Source: an uncultured Collinsella sp. (GTDB lineage: Bacteria > Actinomycetota > Coriobacteriia > Coriobacteriales > Coriobacteriaceae). Taken from it: a stretch of 9,701 nt of DNA. The notes beneath the pieces were generated by a model, which was not told the DNA's origin, did not search any database, and saw nothing but the letters and a program-made list of their open reading frames with translations. The translations under genes and the position numbers were made by a program. The stretch covers positions 1 through 9,701 of the forward strand of contig CAJJYO010000044.1 in the NCBI GenBank assembly GCA_905197385.1, given 5' to 3'. Below are positions 1 through 6,042 of the stretch, piece by piece; position 1 is the first letter of the stretch; every line of letters begins with the position of its first letter.

Positions 1-5
1 ATAGC

Positions 6-30
6 AAAAAAGCCTTTATATAAAGGCTTT
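6..30 (-). terminator. Intrinsic terminator of the tRNA-Gln gene
   Basis: Bases 9-30 are a perfect 22-base palindrome (arms AAAGCCTTTA and TAAAGGCTTT around a TA centre). Read on the minus strand it is followed by six T (bases 11 to 6), the layout of a rho-independent terminator. It begins about ten bases past the CCA end of the tRNA, so it most likely ends that transcript and any read-through from the gene upstream. The stem is AT-rich except for its GCC/GGC core. Confidence 0.85.
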
Positions 31-40
31 ATTCACTAGA

Positions 41-115
41 TGGCGTCGACGGAGGGATTCGAACCCCCAACAGCCGGCACCAAAAACCGGAGTTCTACCG
101 TTGAACTACGTCCCA
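41..115 (-). tRNA. tRNA-Gln (anticodon UUG), CCA encoded
   Basis: The minus strand folds as a 75-nt tRNA: D arm GTTC-AACGGTA-GAAC, anticodon stem CCGGT/GCCGG with 7-base loop TTTTGGT (anticodon TTG), five-base variable loop, T arm GGGGG-TTCGAAT-CCCTC, discriminator G73 and encoded CCA. The anticodon and G73 fit glutamine. The acceptor stem is abnormal: the 5' strand is TGGGACG but the 3' strand is CGTCGAC, so only pairs 4-69 to 7-66 form and positions 1-72, 2-71 and 3-70 read U-C, G-A and G-G. The 3' strand expected for full pairing is CGTCCCA. Either this is a weakened or altered tRNA or the bases are misread. It lies 38 bases past the stop of the upstream gene and has its own terminator. 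Confidence 0.88.
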
Positions 116-146
116 ATGCGTGGTGTTGCCCAAAAGCAACTCGTTT

Positions 147-175
147 AGTTTACCTAATCTGCGAAGGCATCGCAA
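147..175 (-). promoter_or_regulatory. Candidate promoter for tRNA-Gln
   Basis: On the minus strand a -35-like TTGCGA (170-175) and a -10-like TAAACT (147-152) are separated by exactly 17 bases. Each matches four of six consensus positions. The site overlaps the last codons of the upstream gene and would start transcription about 25 bases before the mature tRNA 5' end. This is inferred from spacing and weak matches only. Confidence 0.35.
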
Positions 176-1059
176 ACGCCATCGAGCAGGCGTACGGCGA
201 GTGTCTGCGCGTCGCTGGCCGTGAAGGTGCCGTTGTAGCGCGTCATGCCCGTGAGCTCAATGCGAATGCGTGCCGGCTTCTGCTGCGCGGCGACATTGGC
301 AGTGCGGATGCGCTGGGCTAGGTTGTGGCACTCGGCGAGGGCAATCGTGGCGCGCGGTGCGGCGTCGGCGGGCAGCTCGTCGCTTGCGATCTCGAGCACC
401 AGGTCAACGTCGGTTGGGACCTCGGAGTCGCAGAGCATCATGCCGCTGTTGTCGGTCGTTGCCGTGGCGATATTCCACATACGCGACGCAACACTGCGTG
501 CGATGGGGTCCTCGCCGATAACGGCAATCTGAAAGCGCTCGAGCACGTTGGCGGCGCGAGCAAAACCGATGCGGGACTCGGCTTCGGTGACCGAGGGCTT
601 GCCCTCCCACACATGGTGCAGGCGGTTGATGTAGGCGTAGGTGTCCTGGAAGGCCATGCCGTCGGCAAACAGGCCGACATTTTCCTGGAACTGCTGCAGG
701 GCGGCCTCGGTATGCGGACCAAAGTAGCCGTCGTCTTCGCCACAGGCAAAGCCCAAAACGTTGAGAGCGCGCTGCAGGGCCTGCACATCGGCGCCATGGA
801 AATTGGGCATGCGCAGATAGAGGGTGCGGTCGCCCAGCTTATACGAAGCGTCTACAAGGGCGCTCCAACAGGGGATATCGACGGCATGACCGGCAGCAAG
901 GCCGCTGTCGAGCCTGAAGGTGCTGACGGCCTGCTCAGTGGTGGCTCCAAAGTACTTGTCGGTGACTTCGGCGGCATCAATCGTGTAGCCGAGCTGCAGG
1001 AGACGAGACTGCACGTCCTCGACGGCTGCTCCTTGCATGCCCGTTGTAATAGGTTCCAT
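154..1059 (-). CDS. CwlM-like peptidoglycan-binding protein with degenerate amidase domain
   Basis: This 301-residue protein carries two tandem PG_binding_1 repeats. The first spans about residues 7-70. The second spans about 88-147 and has the typical LQRALNVLGF and DGYFGPHTEAALQQFQ signatures. The linker LGDRTL between them is as in mycobacterial CwlM. Residues 160-301 align by pattern with an Amidase_3 domain: LVLEIAS (220-226) sits where active enzymes have the zinc-ligand S-I-H strand, and IRIELTGM (265-272) resembles the late E-x-G strand. The GHGG motif and the zinc-binding histidines are not visible, so hydrolysis is unlikely. A regulatory or scaffold role in wall synthesis, as known for CwlM, is inference. 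There is no signal peptide, which suggests a cytosolic location. The ATG follows AAAGGGG at 7-base spacing. It lies 138 bases downstream of the polyprenyl synthase gene on the same strand, with no clear terminator between, so co-transcription is possible. Confidence 0.75.
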   Translation of the reverse strand: MEPITTGMQGAAVEDVQSRLLQLGYTIDAAEVTDKYFGATTEQAVSTFRLDSGLAAGHAVDIPCWSALVDASYKLGDRTLYLRMPNFHGADVQALQRALNVLGFACGEDDGYFGPHTEAALQQFQENVGLFADGMAFQDTYAYINRLHHVWEGKPSVTEAESRIGFARAANVLERFQIAVIGEDPIARSVASRMWNIATATTDNSGMMLCDSEVPTDVDLVLEIASDELPADAAPRATIALAECHNLAQRIRTANVAAQQKPARIRIELTGMTRYNGTFTASDAQTLAVRLLDGVCDAFAD

Positions 1060-1197
1060 GAACGAACCCCTTTCGGCGTACCATTCGTACTATTTGAGCG
1101 TCTGTCGGATAGACAACGCAAAGGGATGCATAAACATGCACTCAACAGTGTAGCAAGTTGTGCCTAAATACGCTGCTGACAGGTTTTATAACCCCCG

Positions 1198-2223
1198 TTA
1201 GTTAAGGCGCTCCACAAAGAAATCTGCCATGGAGAGGAACAGCTCGCGTGCGTGCGGATCAAGCTCAACGTTCTCGATGGCCGCTTTGGCCTTAGCGGTC
1301 AGGTCGAGCGCGTAAGTGTGGGCGTAATCGATGGAGCCGGTCTCCTGGAAGATCTCCACGGCGCGTGCGAGCTGCGCGGGATCATCGGTGCCTGAGGAAA
1401 GAATCGCCTCGACCTCGTCGTGGTGGCGCTCATTAGAGAGGGCGTGTACGGCGACAAGCGTGCGCTTGCCCTCGGTGATGTCGGTGCGGAAGTCCTTGTT
1501 GGCGGCTTCCTTAGTGCCGACAAGGTTGAGCAGGTCGTCCTGAATCTGAAAGGCGAGGCCTGTGTGTAGGCCAAAGGCGCGCAGCGCTTCGATTTGCTCA
1601 TCGCTGCCGCCGCCGATAATGGCCCCGGCGGCAAGCGGCGTGGCTCCGCTGTAAAACGCGGTCTTGTGCGTCGCCATGTCCAGGTAGTCATCAACCGAGA
1701 TATCAAAGCGCCCGTCACGGACCCAACCCAGGTCGAGCGCTTGACCCTCGATGGTGCGGACGATCATCTCGGTAAGCTCGTGGAGCACACGCAGCTTCAC
1801 GTCGGACTCCAGCGTGGGGTCGTCGAGAACCGTCTTGGTGACCATGGTGAGCGCCAGGTCGCCACAATTGATGGCAAGGCCCGTGCCCTCGGTAAGGTGC
1901 ATGCAGGGCTTACCTCGACGAAGCTGTCCGTTGTCGGCGATGTCGTCATGGATAAGCGCTCCCGACTGAAAGTGCTCGATAGCTGCCGCCGCGCTGCGGG
2001 CGCTCTCAAAGCTGCCACCTACCGCGGTGGCGGCGAGCATGCAGATGAGCGGGCGGTGGCGCTTGCCGGCATTGGCCGTAAATGTCGAGAGCGGGGTATA
2101 CAGGTAGCGCCCGATATCGGCAGAGGTCGCCTGTCCGTCAAAGAACGTGGCCAGATAGTCGTTGATCTGGTCAAAGTGCTGGGCTAAAAAGCTGGTAAAC
2201 GGACTGGACACGGGTTCTCGCAT
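1198..2223 (-). CDS. Polyprenyl diphosphate synthase (trans-isoprenyl chain elongation)
   Basis: A 341-residue member of the trans-isoprenyl diphosphate synthase family, of normal length. It condenses isopentenyl diphosphate onto an allylic diphosphate in the cytoplasm. Visible motifs are GKRHRP (53-58), the first aspartate-rich motif DDIAD (93-97) followed by RRGKP, GQ (160-161), KT (187-188), and the second motif QDDLLN (228-233), then K and the DITEGKRT segment. The last Asp of the second motif is Asn, a change seen in other active members. The residues just before the first motif are small (SGALIH, Gly at -5), which by the chain-length rule favours a product longer than farnesyl diphosphate, perhaps the menaquinone side chain; this is inference. 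The ATG is preceded by a weak AAGAAAG ribosome site. It lies 113 bases after the PTS fusion gene on the same strand; nothing suggests a shared pathway. Confidence 0.9.
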   Translation of the reverse strand: MREPVSSPFTSFLAQHFDQINDYLATFFDGQATSADIGRYLYTPLSTFTANAGKRHRPLICMLAATAVGGSFESARSAAAAIEHFQSGALIHDDIADNGQLRRGKPCMHLTEGTGLAINCGDLALTMVTKTVLDDPTLESDVKLRVLHELTEMIVRTIEGQALDLGWVRDGRFDISVDDYLDMATHKTAFYSGATPLAAGAIIGGGSDEQIEALRAFGLHTGLAFQIQDDLLNLVGTKEAANKDFRTDITEGKRTLVAVHALSNERHHDEVEAILSSGTDDPAQLARAVEIFQETGSIDYAHTYALDLTAKAKAAIENVELDPHARELFLSMADFFVERLN

Positions 2224-2336
2224 TCTTTCTTAGGTTGCATCGTTGCGGTGTGCAGATACCATATTGCCACATTGGAGTTGCCGGCGCGTCTGTTTTGGCG
2301 ATTTGGGGAAACGGGACGCGTGCGCGTGCCGGCTGC

Positions 2337-4787
2337 TTATATAAGCCTAAAGTGCTCGAGCGCCTTGACGACGCCATTTTTGTCGACCGAGTCGGTGATG
2401 TAGTCGGCGCGCTTTTTGAGATAGTCCGGCGCATTGCCCATGGCGATACCGACATCGACGGCGTTCATCAGCGAGACGTCATTGCTGGCGTCGCCGATGC
2501 CGTATACGGTTCCGTGGTGGGGATCGAGGGCGTCGAGTACAGACTGGATGCCCCCGCGCTTCGTGCATTCGCGGGGCGAGATTTCGGTTACCTCGAGTTC
2601 GAGCTCGTTAAAGCACAGCAGCGGCTCAAGTGCCTTGTCTTGAGCGATGTGGTTGGCGAGCGATGTAGACATCAAGATCTTGTAGACACTGTAATGTTGC
2701 AGCTGCGTGACTGCGTCGCCCAGGGTGCGCGCGTATCCGGGAGCATCGGGCGCATCGGCACTCATGCGCACGACGCCGTTGAGGCCCTCAAAGCGGATGA
2801 CCTCGCCCGATTGCTCAAGGTAGGGGGCAAGACGCTGCAACATACTGGGCGTCATCGACAGATCGCGAATTGCGTGTCCGTCGATCTCGGCGTAACCGCC
2901 CGCAAGACAGACGATGCCGGTCCAGGGCAGCTCGAGCAGCTTTGGGTGGATGCAGCTCAGCGTGCGCCCTGTGCAGATAAACGCCATGTTGCCCTTGGCA
3001 ACAAAATCACGGATGGCTTGCGAGACCGCTTCATTGGGATAGGGGGAGAGGTCTCGCTCATCCTCGGGGAGCTCTTGGGCGAGTTTGGGATCTTGCCAGG
3101 CGAGCGTACCGTCGATGTCGAAGAAGCAGATGTCGCCGTTCTTTTTTGCGATTCCAACGGTGGGGGAGGGTGGGATGGTGGGGACAAAGCCCGGCTCGAG
3201 CCCCATGATTCGATCAAAGTGCTCTTTGATACGGGGAACGGAAACGCCAATGATTACCTGAGCCGTTTTGCCGGTAACGATGAGGCCCTTGGCGCCCGCC
3301 GCGACGAAGGCTGCGTTGTCTGCGACAACGGAGGGGTCTGCGACCTCAACGCGCAGACGCGTGGAGCAAGTGGGCGCTCCTACAATATTGCTAACGCCAC
3401 CCAAGAGCGCGACGACTTGCTCAGCGAGCAAGTGATCTTGGGATGATTGGTTGTCGGTGTCGTTTTGGGCCGCGCCTTCTTTGGCAGGGCTCTTTCCCGT
3501 CAGACGTGCGAGCGCCGCATCGCCGGCGATATGATCTTCGCGGCCTGGGGTTTTTAGGTCGAAAGCCAGAATGAGGCCCCGGAAGACCAGAAAAAAGACA
3601 GCGCTAAACATCAGCCCGATACCGAGCGCCAAAAGGTAGGAGCCGGCATGCGTCCGCATGAGCGGGATAAAGTTGAAGGCAGCCATCTCCATAAAGCCAC
3701 CCGAGAAGATGCCGACGACGCCAAAGAAGTTCATGGCCATGGCAAGGCAGGAGGATAGGACGGCGTAGAGCAAAAAGAGTCCGGGATAGGTGAACATAAA
3801 GAGAAACTCGAGCGGCTCGGTGATGCCGCAGACCACCGAGGCGACGATGGCGGGCCAAAGGATGGCCTTAAGGCCGGCGCGGCGTTCGGGTTTGGCGGTG
3901 AAATAGAATGCTGCCGCGATGGCGGGAAGGCCAAAGAGCTTGCTCCAGCCGGTGGCGGTGAAACCGGCCCAGGGCGCAAGTTCGTTGAGGGGGCGCGTGC
4001 TGTGCGACAGGATGGGAAGCAAGTTGGTCCACGTGGCGTAGATGCCGTCGTTAATGACCAAATTGTCGTAGTAGATGGGCATGTAGAGCAAATGGTGCAA
4101 GCCCATGGGCTCGAGCGCTCGCTCCAAAAACACAAAGACGCCCACGCCGAAGGGGCCGACGCCTACAAGTGCGTGGCGCAGCGTTTCGGTCACAGCGTAT
4201 ACGAAGGGAACGATGGCGGCCGAGATAGCGGCAAGGGCAAACACGGCAAAAAAGCTGATGAGGTAGACCAGCGAGGAGCCCGAGAACGTGCCAAGCCAAT
4301 CGGGAACCTTGGCATCGTAGAAGCGGTCATGGATGGCGACGACGGTTGCCGATACCGCCAGCGGGCCGATAATGCCGGTATCGAGCGTCTTGATGCCGTC
4401 GATGACGGTGATGCCGTTGGCGGGGGTCAAAGATGACGGGTACTTAAGTCCAAGGTTGTCTCCGCTCAGCTTAATGATTTCGCTCAAAAAGAAGCAATAG
4501 GCAAAATAGGCCACGAGTGCCTCGAAGCAGCAGCGTGCTGGTTGCTTTTGGGCAAGACCGATAGGCAACGCTACGGCAAAAAGGAGTGGGAGGCGTTTAA
4601 AGACCGTCCACGAGCCGCGCTGGATGATGGCCCAGAAAACGTACCAAGGGGTTCCGTATACGGCGAGATCGCCGACGATGTCCGCAGTCGTTGCGAGAGC
4701 GGAGACGCCGACCATGAGGCCTGATATAGAAAACAGCATGGCGGGCGCGAACATTGCCCCGCCAAAGCGTTGGATTTTTTGCAGCAT
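2337..4787 (-). CDS. Alpha-glucoside-type PTS EIICB permease fused to a Cof-type HAD phosphatase
   Basis: One 816-residue frame with three domains. Residues 1-423 form a multi-membrane EIIC of the glucose/maltose family; MLQKIQRFGGAMF, IKTLDTGIIGPL, GLHH (229-232) and GITEPLEF (321-328) closely recall GlvC/AglA. Residues about 451-531 form EIIB, with phospho-acceptor Cys474 in CSTRLR. After a Pro-rich linker, residues about 550-816 form a HAD-IIB (Cof) hydrolase with all motifs: DIDGT (Asp557, Asp559), CTGR (Thr606), Lys743 and GDASND (Asp766, Asp770). It should import and phosphorylate an alpha-glucoside such as maltose or trehalose; the HAD part could dephosphorylate a sugar phosphate. Substrate and coupling are inference. 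No EIIA domain is present, so a separate Crr-like EIIA is needed. GGAAGG precedes the ATG by six bases. It is divergent from the GntR gene, with an operator-like site at its candidate promoter. Confidence 0.9.
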   Translation of the reverse strand: MLQKIQRFGGAMFAPAMLFSISGLMVGVSALATTADIVGDLAVYGTPWYVFWAIIQRGSWTVFKRLPLLFAVALPIGLAQKQPARCCFEALVAYFAYCFFLSEIIKLSGDNLGLKYPSSLTPANGITVIDGIKTLDTGIIGPLAVSATVVAIHDRFYDAKVPDWLGTFSGSSLVYLISFFAVFALAAISAAIVPFVYAVTETLRHALVGVGPFGVGVFVFLERALEPMGLHHLLYMPIYYDNLVINDGIYATWTNLLPILSHSTRPLNELAPWAGFTATGWSKLFGLPAIAAAFYFTAKPERRAGLKAILWPAIVASVVCGITEPLEFLFMFTYPGLFLLYAVLSSCLAMAMNFFGVVGIFSGGFMEMAAFNFIPLMRTHAGSYLLALGIGLMFSAVFFLVFRGLILAFDLKTPGREDHIAGDAALARLTGKSPAKEGAAQNDTDNQSSQDHLLAEQVVALLGGVSNIVGAPTCSTRLRVEVADPSVVADNAAFVAAGAKGLIVTGKTAQVIIGVSVPRIKEHFDRIMGLEPGFVPTIPPSPTVGIAKKNGDICFFDIDGTLAWQDPKLAQELPEDERDLSPYPNEAVSQAIRDFVAKGNMAFICTGRTLSCIHPKLLELPWTGIVCLAGGYAEIDGHAIRDLSMTPSMLQRLAPYLEQSGEVIRFEGLNGVVRMSADAPDAPGYARTLGDAVTQLQHYSVYKILMSTSLANHIAQDKALEPLLCFNELELEVTEISPRECTKRGGIQSVLDALDPHHGTVYGIGDASNDVSLMNAVDVGIAMGNAPDYLKKRADYITDSVDKNGVVKALEHFRLI

Positions 4788-4826
4788 GTTCTGCCTTCCG
4801 AATATCGAGGCGCGTTGCGCGTGGGG

Positions 4827-4840
4827 AAACGTTTAAACAA
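4827..4840 (-). promoter_or_regulatory. Operator-like site A before the PTS fusion gene
   Basis: Bases 4829-4840 read ACGTTTAAACAA, containing the palindrome GTTTAAAC and the 10-base core GTTTAAACAA found at three other intergenic places in the window. It lies just downstream of the candidate -10 for the PTS gene, where a bound repressor would block initiation. A second inverted repeat, ACAATG and CATTGT around GATT (4837-4852), overlaps it and the -10. Assignment to the neighbouring GntR protein is inference. Confidence 0.55.
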
Positions 4841-4847
4841 TGGATTC

Positions 4848-4853
4848 ATTGTA
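4848..4853 (-). promoter_or_regulatory. Candidate -10 element of the PTS fusion gene
   Basis: On the minus strand bases 4853-4848 read TACAAT, five of six matches to TATAAT. No convincing -35 hexamer is seen 16-18 bases upstream, so an activator or an atypical promoter is possible. The start would fall inside or next to operator-like site A, leaving a leader of roughly 55 bases. Confidence 0.4.
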
Positions 4854-4912
4854 GAGGACCAGACGATTGTCGTACCGGCAGTTTTGAGCGAAACCGATTT
4901 GGGCATGACAGA

Positions 4913-4926
4913 AACCGTCAACGGTT
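4913..4926. repeat. Dyad AACCGT-CA-ACGGTT in the divergent promoter region
   Basis: A perfect 6-2-6 inverted repeat midway between the two divergent genes. It does not match the GTTTAAACAA core, so it may serve another regulator, for example catabolite control. The function is unknown. Confidence 0.4.
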
Positions 4927-4942
4927 AAATCCTGTCGCTTTG

Positions 4943-4962
4943 CCGATAATCGGTTTAAACAA
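4943..4962 (+). promoter_or_regulatory. Operator-like site B with adjoining dyad before the GntR gene
   Basis: Bases 4951-4962 read CGGTTTAAACAA, sharing GTTTAAACAA exactly with site A. It overlaps the candidate -35 of the regulator gene, the expected place for autorepression. Immediately upstream and overlapping by three bases is a second perfect dyad, CCGAT-A-ATCGG (4943-4953). Binding by the encoded regulator is inferred. Confidence 0.55.
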
Positions 4963-4981
4963 CTTTAAGAAATGCTATCGT
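4954..4981 (+). promoter_or_regulatory. Candidate extended -10 promoter of the GntR gene
   Basis: TATCGT at 4976-4981 is preceded by TGC (4973-4975), an extended -10 pattern. A poor -35-like TTTAAA (4954-4959) lies 16 bases upstream, inside operator-like site B. The predicted start would be about 25-30 bases before the ATG. Confidence 0.4.
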
Positions 4982-5016
4982 GCCTAGCCGGAAATGAATA
5001 ATGTAGAGGTGAAACA

Positions 5017-5736
5017 ATGCCAAAAGCGATATACGAAGGAATCTACCGCGAGATCCGTTCGCGCATCATTAACGGGACCTATGCGTTTCAGGAGATGCTG
5101 CCAACCGAAGCCGAGCTGACCGCGGAGTTTGGCTGCACGCGCAATACCGTTCGACGCGCCTTGAGCATGCTGGCCGATCAGATGTTTGTGCAGCCTATAC
5201 ACGGCAAGGGCGTGCGCGTTATTTGGCTCAAGGGCGAAACCGACATGCTGGGCGCACTCGAGGAAGTCGAGTCGTTTGGCGAATTTGCAAAGCGCAACAA
5301 TGCCGTTGCATCGACGGACGTTAAGTCTTTTGAACATTTGATTTGCACTGAGCAACTTTCTCGTCGCCTGGGCTTTAAGGTGGGCGAGGAGCTGATTCGT
5401 GTAGTGCGTGTCCGAAGCCTCAACGGCAATGCTCGCCAGGTGGACCACGGCTACTTTTTGGAGTCGATCGCCAAGGGTCTGACGCCCGAGATCGCCGCAA
5501 AGTCAATTTACGACTATCTGGAGCACAAACGCGGCGTCAAGGTGATGGCGAGTCGCCGTACGGTGAGCGTCGAGCTTGCCAACGATGAGGACTGCAGCTA
5601 TCTTGACCTCGGCAAATACAACTGCGTTGCCGTCATGGAGAGTCAGTCGTACACCTCGGACGGCATCTTGTTCGAGGTCACGCATGCCCGCACGCATCCC
5701 GAGATCTTCCACTACCGCGTCAACTCCAAGCGATAG
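5017..5736 (+). CDS. GntR-family repressor, TreR-like (HTH plus UTRA)
   Basis: A 239-residue transcription factor of normal HutC/TreR length. Residues about 6-68 form a winged helix-turn-helix with the GntR signatures LPTEAEL (28-34), the recognition helix TRNTVRRAL (41-49) and wing HGKG (62-65). Residues about 85-235 form a UTRA effector domain. The stretches SIYDYLE, DEDCSYLDL and FEVTHARTHPEIFHYR resemble Bacillus TreR, which binds trehalose-6-phosphate, so the effector here is probably a sugar phosphate. The ATG follows AGAGGTG at good spacing. It diverges from the PTS fusion gene, and four similar palindromes flank its own gene, the PTS gene and the ABC operon, suggesting it represses all three. 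The exact sugar is not shown by the sequence. Confidence 0.88.
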   Translation: MPKAIYEGIYREIRSRIINGTYAFQEMLPTEAELTAEFGCTRNTVRRALSMLADQMFVQPIHGKGVRVIWLKGETDMLGALEEVESFGEFAKRNNAVASTDVKSFEHLICTEQLSRRLGFKVGEELIRVVRVRSLNGNARQVDHGYFLESIAKGLTPEIAAKSIYDYLEHKRGVKVMASRRTVSVELANDEDCSYLDLGKYNCVAVMESQSYTSDGILFEVTHARTHPEIFHYRVNSKR

Positions 5737-5778
5737 CCGGCTAGCTCGCAGCCTGACGAGACTCATGCCCTCAAAGCG

Positions 5779-5829
5779 AAAACGCCCGGTCAAACCGACG
5801 ATGCATCGGCTTGACCGGGCGTTTTCTCT
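5779..5829 (+). terminator. Strong intrinsic terminator after the GntR gene
   Basis: Arms AAAACGCCCGGTCAA (5779-5793) and its exact complement (5811-5825) form a 15-base-pair stem. An A-C mismatch and an inner CCGA/TCGG helix (5795-5798 with 5806-5809) extend it. The plus strand ends in TTTTCTCT. It starts 42 bases after the regulator's stop codon and separates it from the ABC operon, which therefore needs its own promoter. Confidence 0.9.
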
Positions 5830-5847
5830 GCATTCGATAACAAATAA

Positions 5848-5859
5848 TTGTTTATACAA
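5848..5859 (+). promoter_or_regulatory. Operator-like site C upstream of the ABC operon
   Basis: TTGTTTATACAA, a near-perfect 12-base palindrome sharing GTTYAWACAA with the other three sites. As I recall it, the Bacillus TreR operator (TTGTATATACAA) differs at a single base. It lies 75 bases (about seven helical turns) before site D, so the two are on a similar DNA face and could support cooperative binding or looping. Confidence 0.55.
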
Positions 5860-5879
5860 AACTTGTCAAGTATCAAGTT
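5860..5879. repeat. Inverted repeat AACTTG / CAAGTT between sites C and D
   Basis: Arms AACTTG (5860-5865) and CAAGTT (5874-5879) enclose eight bases, directly after site C. It could be an extra protein-binding site; no regulator can be named. Confidence 0.3.
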
Positions 5880-5922
5880 GAAATTACCGTTCACCGAAGT
5901 TTTCCTACCGCTCTAGTAATAC

Positions 5923-5934
5923 TTGTTCAAACAA
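5923..5934 (+). promoter_or_regulatory. Operator-like site D at the ABC operon promoter
   Basis: TTGTTCAAACAA differs from the perfect palindrome TTGTTTAAACAA at one central base and is the best-formed copy near the ABC operon. It overlaps the candidate -35 region, consistent with repression. The smaller palindrome TTGTACAA (5951-5958) follows near the -10. Confidence 0.6.
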
Positions 5935-5954
5935 CTAGCCAAATAGCGTATTGT
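5927..5954 (+). promoter_or_regulatory. Candidate promoter of the ABC transporter operon
   Basis: TATTGT (5949-5954, four of six matches) is a possible -10, with a weak -35-like TTCAAA (5927-5932) 16 bases upstream inside site D. The preceding terminator requires a promoter somewhere in 5826-6042, and this AT-rich stretch is the best candidate. The leader would be about 80 bases. Confidence 0.35.
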
Positions 5955-5968
5955 ACAAATCAGCAAAA

Positions 5969-6019
5969 GGGGCAAAGTCCCCGAGCCAATCTCCGAAGGC
6001 GGCGGCAAAGGGTGCCGCC
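5969..6019 (+). other. Structured 5' leader of the binding-protein mRNA (two hairpins)
   Basis: GGGG (5969-5972) can pair with CCCC (5979-5982). More convincingly, GGCGGCA (6001-6007) pairs with TGCCGCC (6013-6019) around a five-base loop AAGGG, ending eight bases before the ribosome site AAAGGG (6028-6033). No known riboswitch class is recognised. A role in mRNA stability is inferred. Confidence 0.5.
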
Positions 6020-6042
6020 ACGGTGTGAAAGGGTGGATTGTA

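Noticed and set aside
41..51. tRNA 3' end as an attachment site for an integrated element
   Set aside because: No integrase and no second copy of the tRNA 3' end were found in the window, and a terminator follows the tRNA directly.
325..1167. A 280-codon plus-strand open frame opposite the CwlM-like gene
   Set aside because: The minus-strand frame has clear peptidoglycan-binding repeats and a ribosome site; this frame has neither.
1060..1197. Possible promoter or terminator between the polyprenyl synthase and CwlM-like genes
   Set aside because: Only weak hexamers (for example minus-strand TTGTCT and TAGTAC) and a four-base GGTT/AACC stem without a T-run were found; not enough to annotate.
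2224..2336. GCCGGC inverted arms after the PTS fusion gene as a terminator
   Set aside because: The arms are six bases, far apart, and not followed by a T-run; no gene or clear signal is supported in this 113-base gap.
2235..3446. A 403-codon plus-strand open frame opposite the EIIB-HAD part of the PTS fusion
   Set aside because: It is antisense to a gene with intact catalytic motifs, and its translation shows no family resemblance.
5733..5744. Palindrome TAGCCGGCTA at the stop of the GntR gene
   Set aside because: Ten bases, overlapping the stop codon and right before a much stronger terminator; probably chance.
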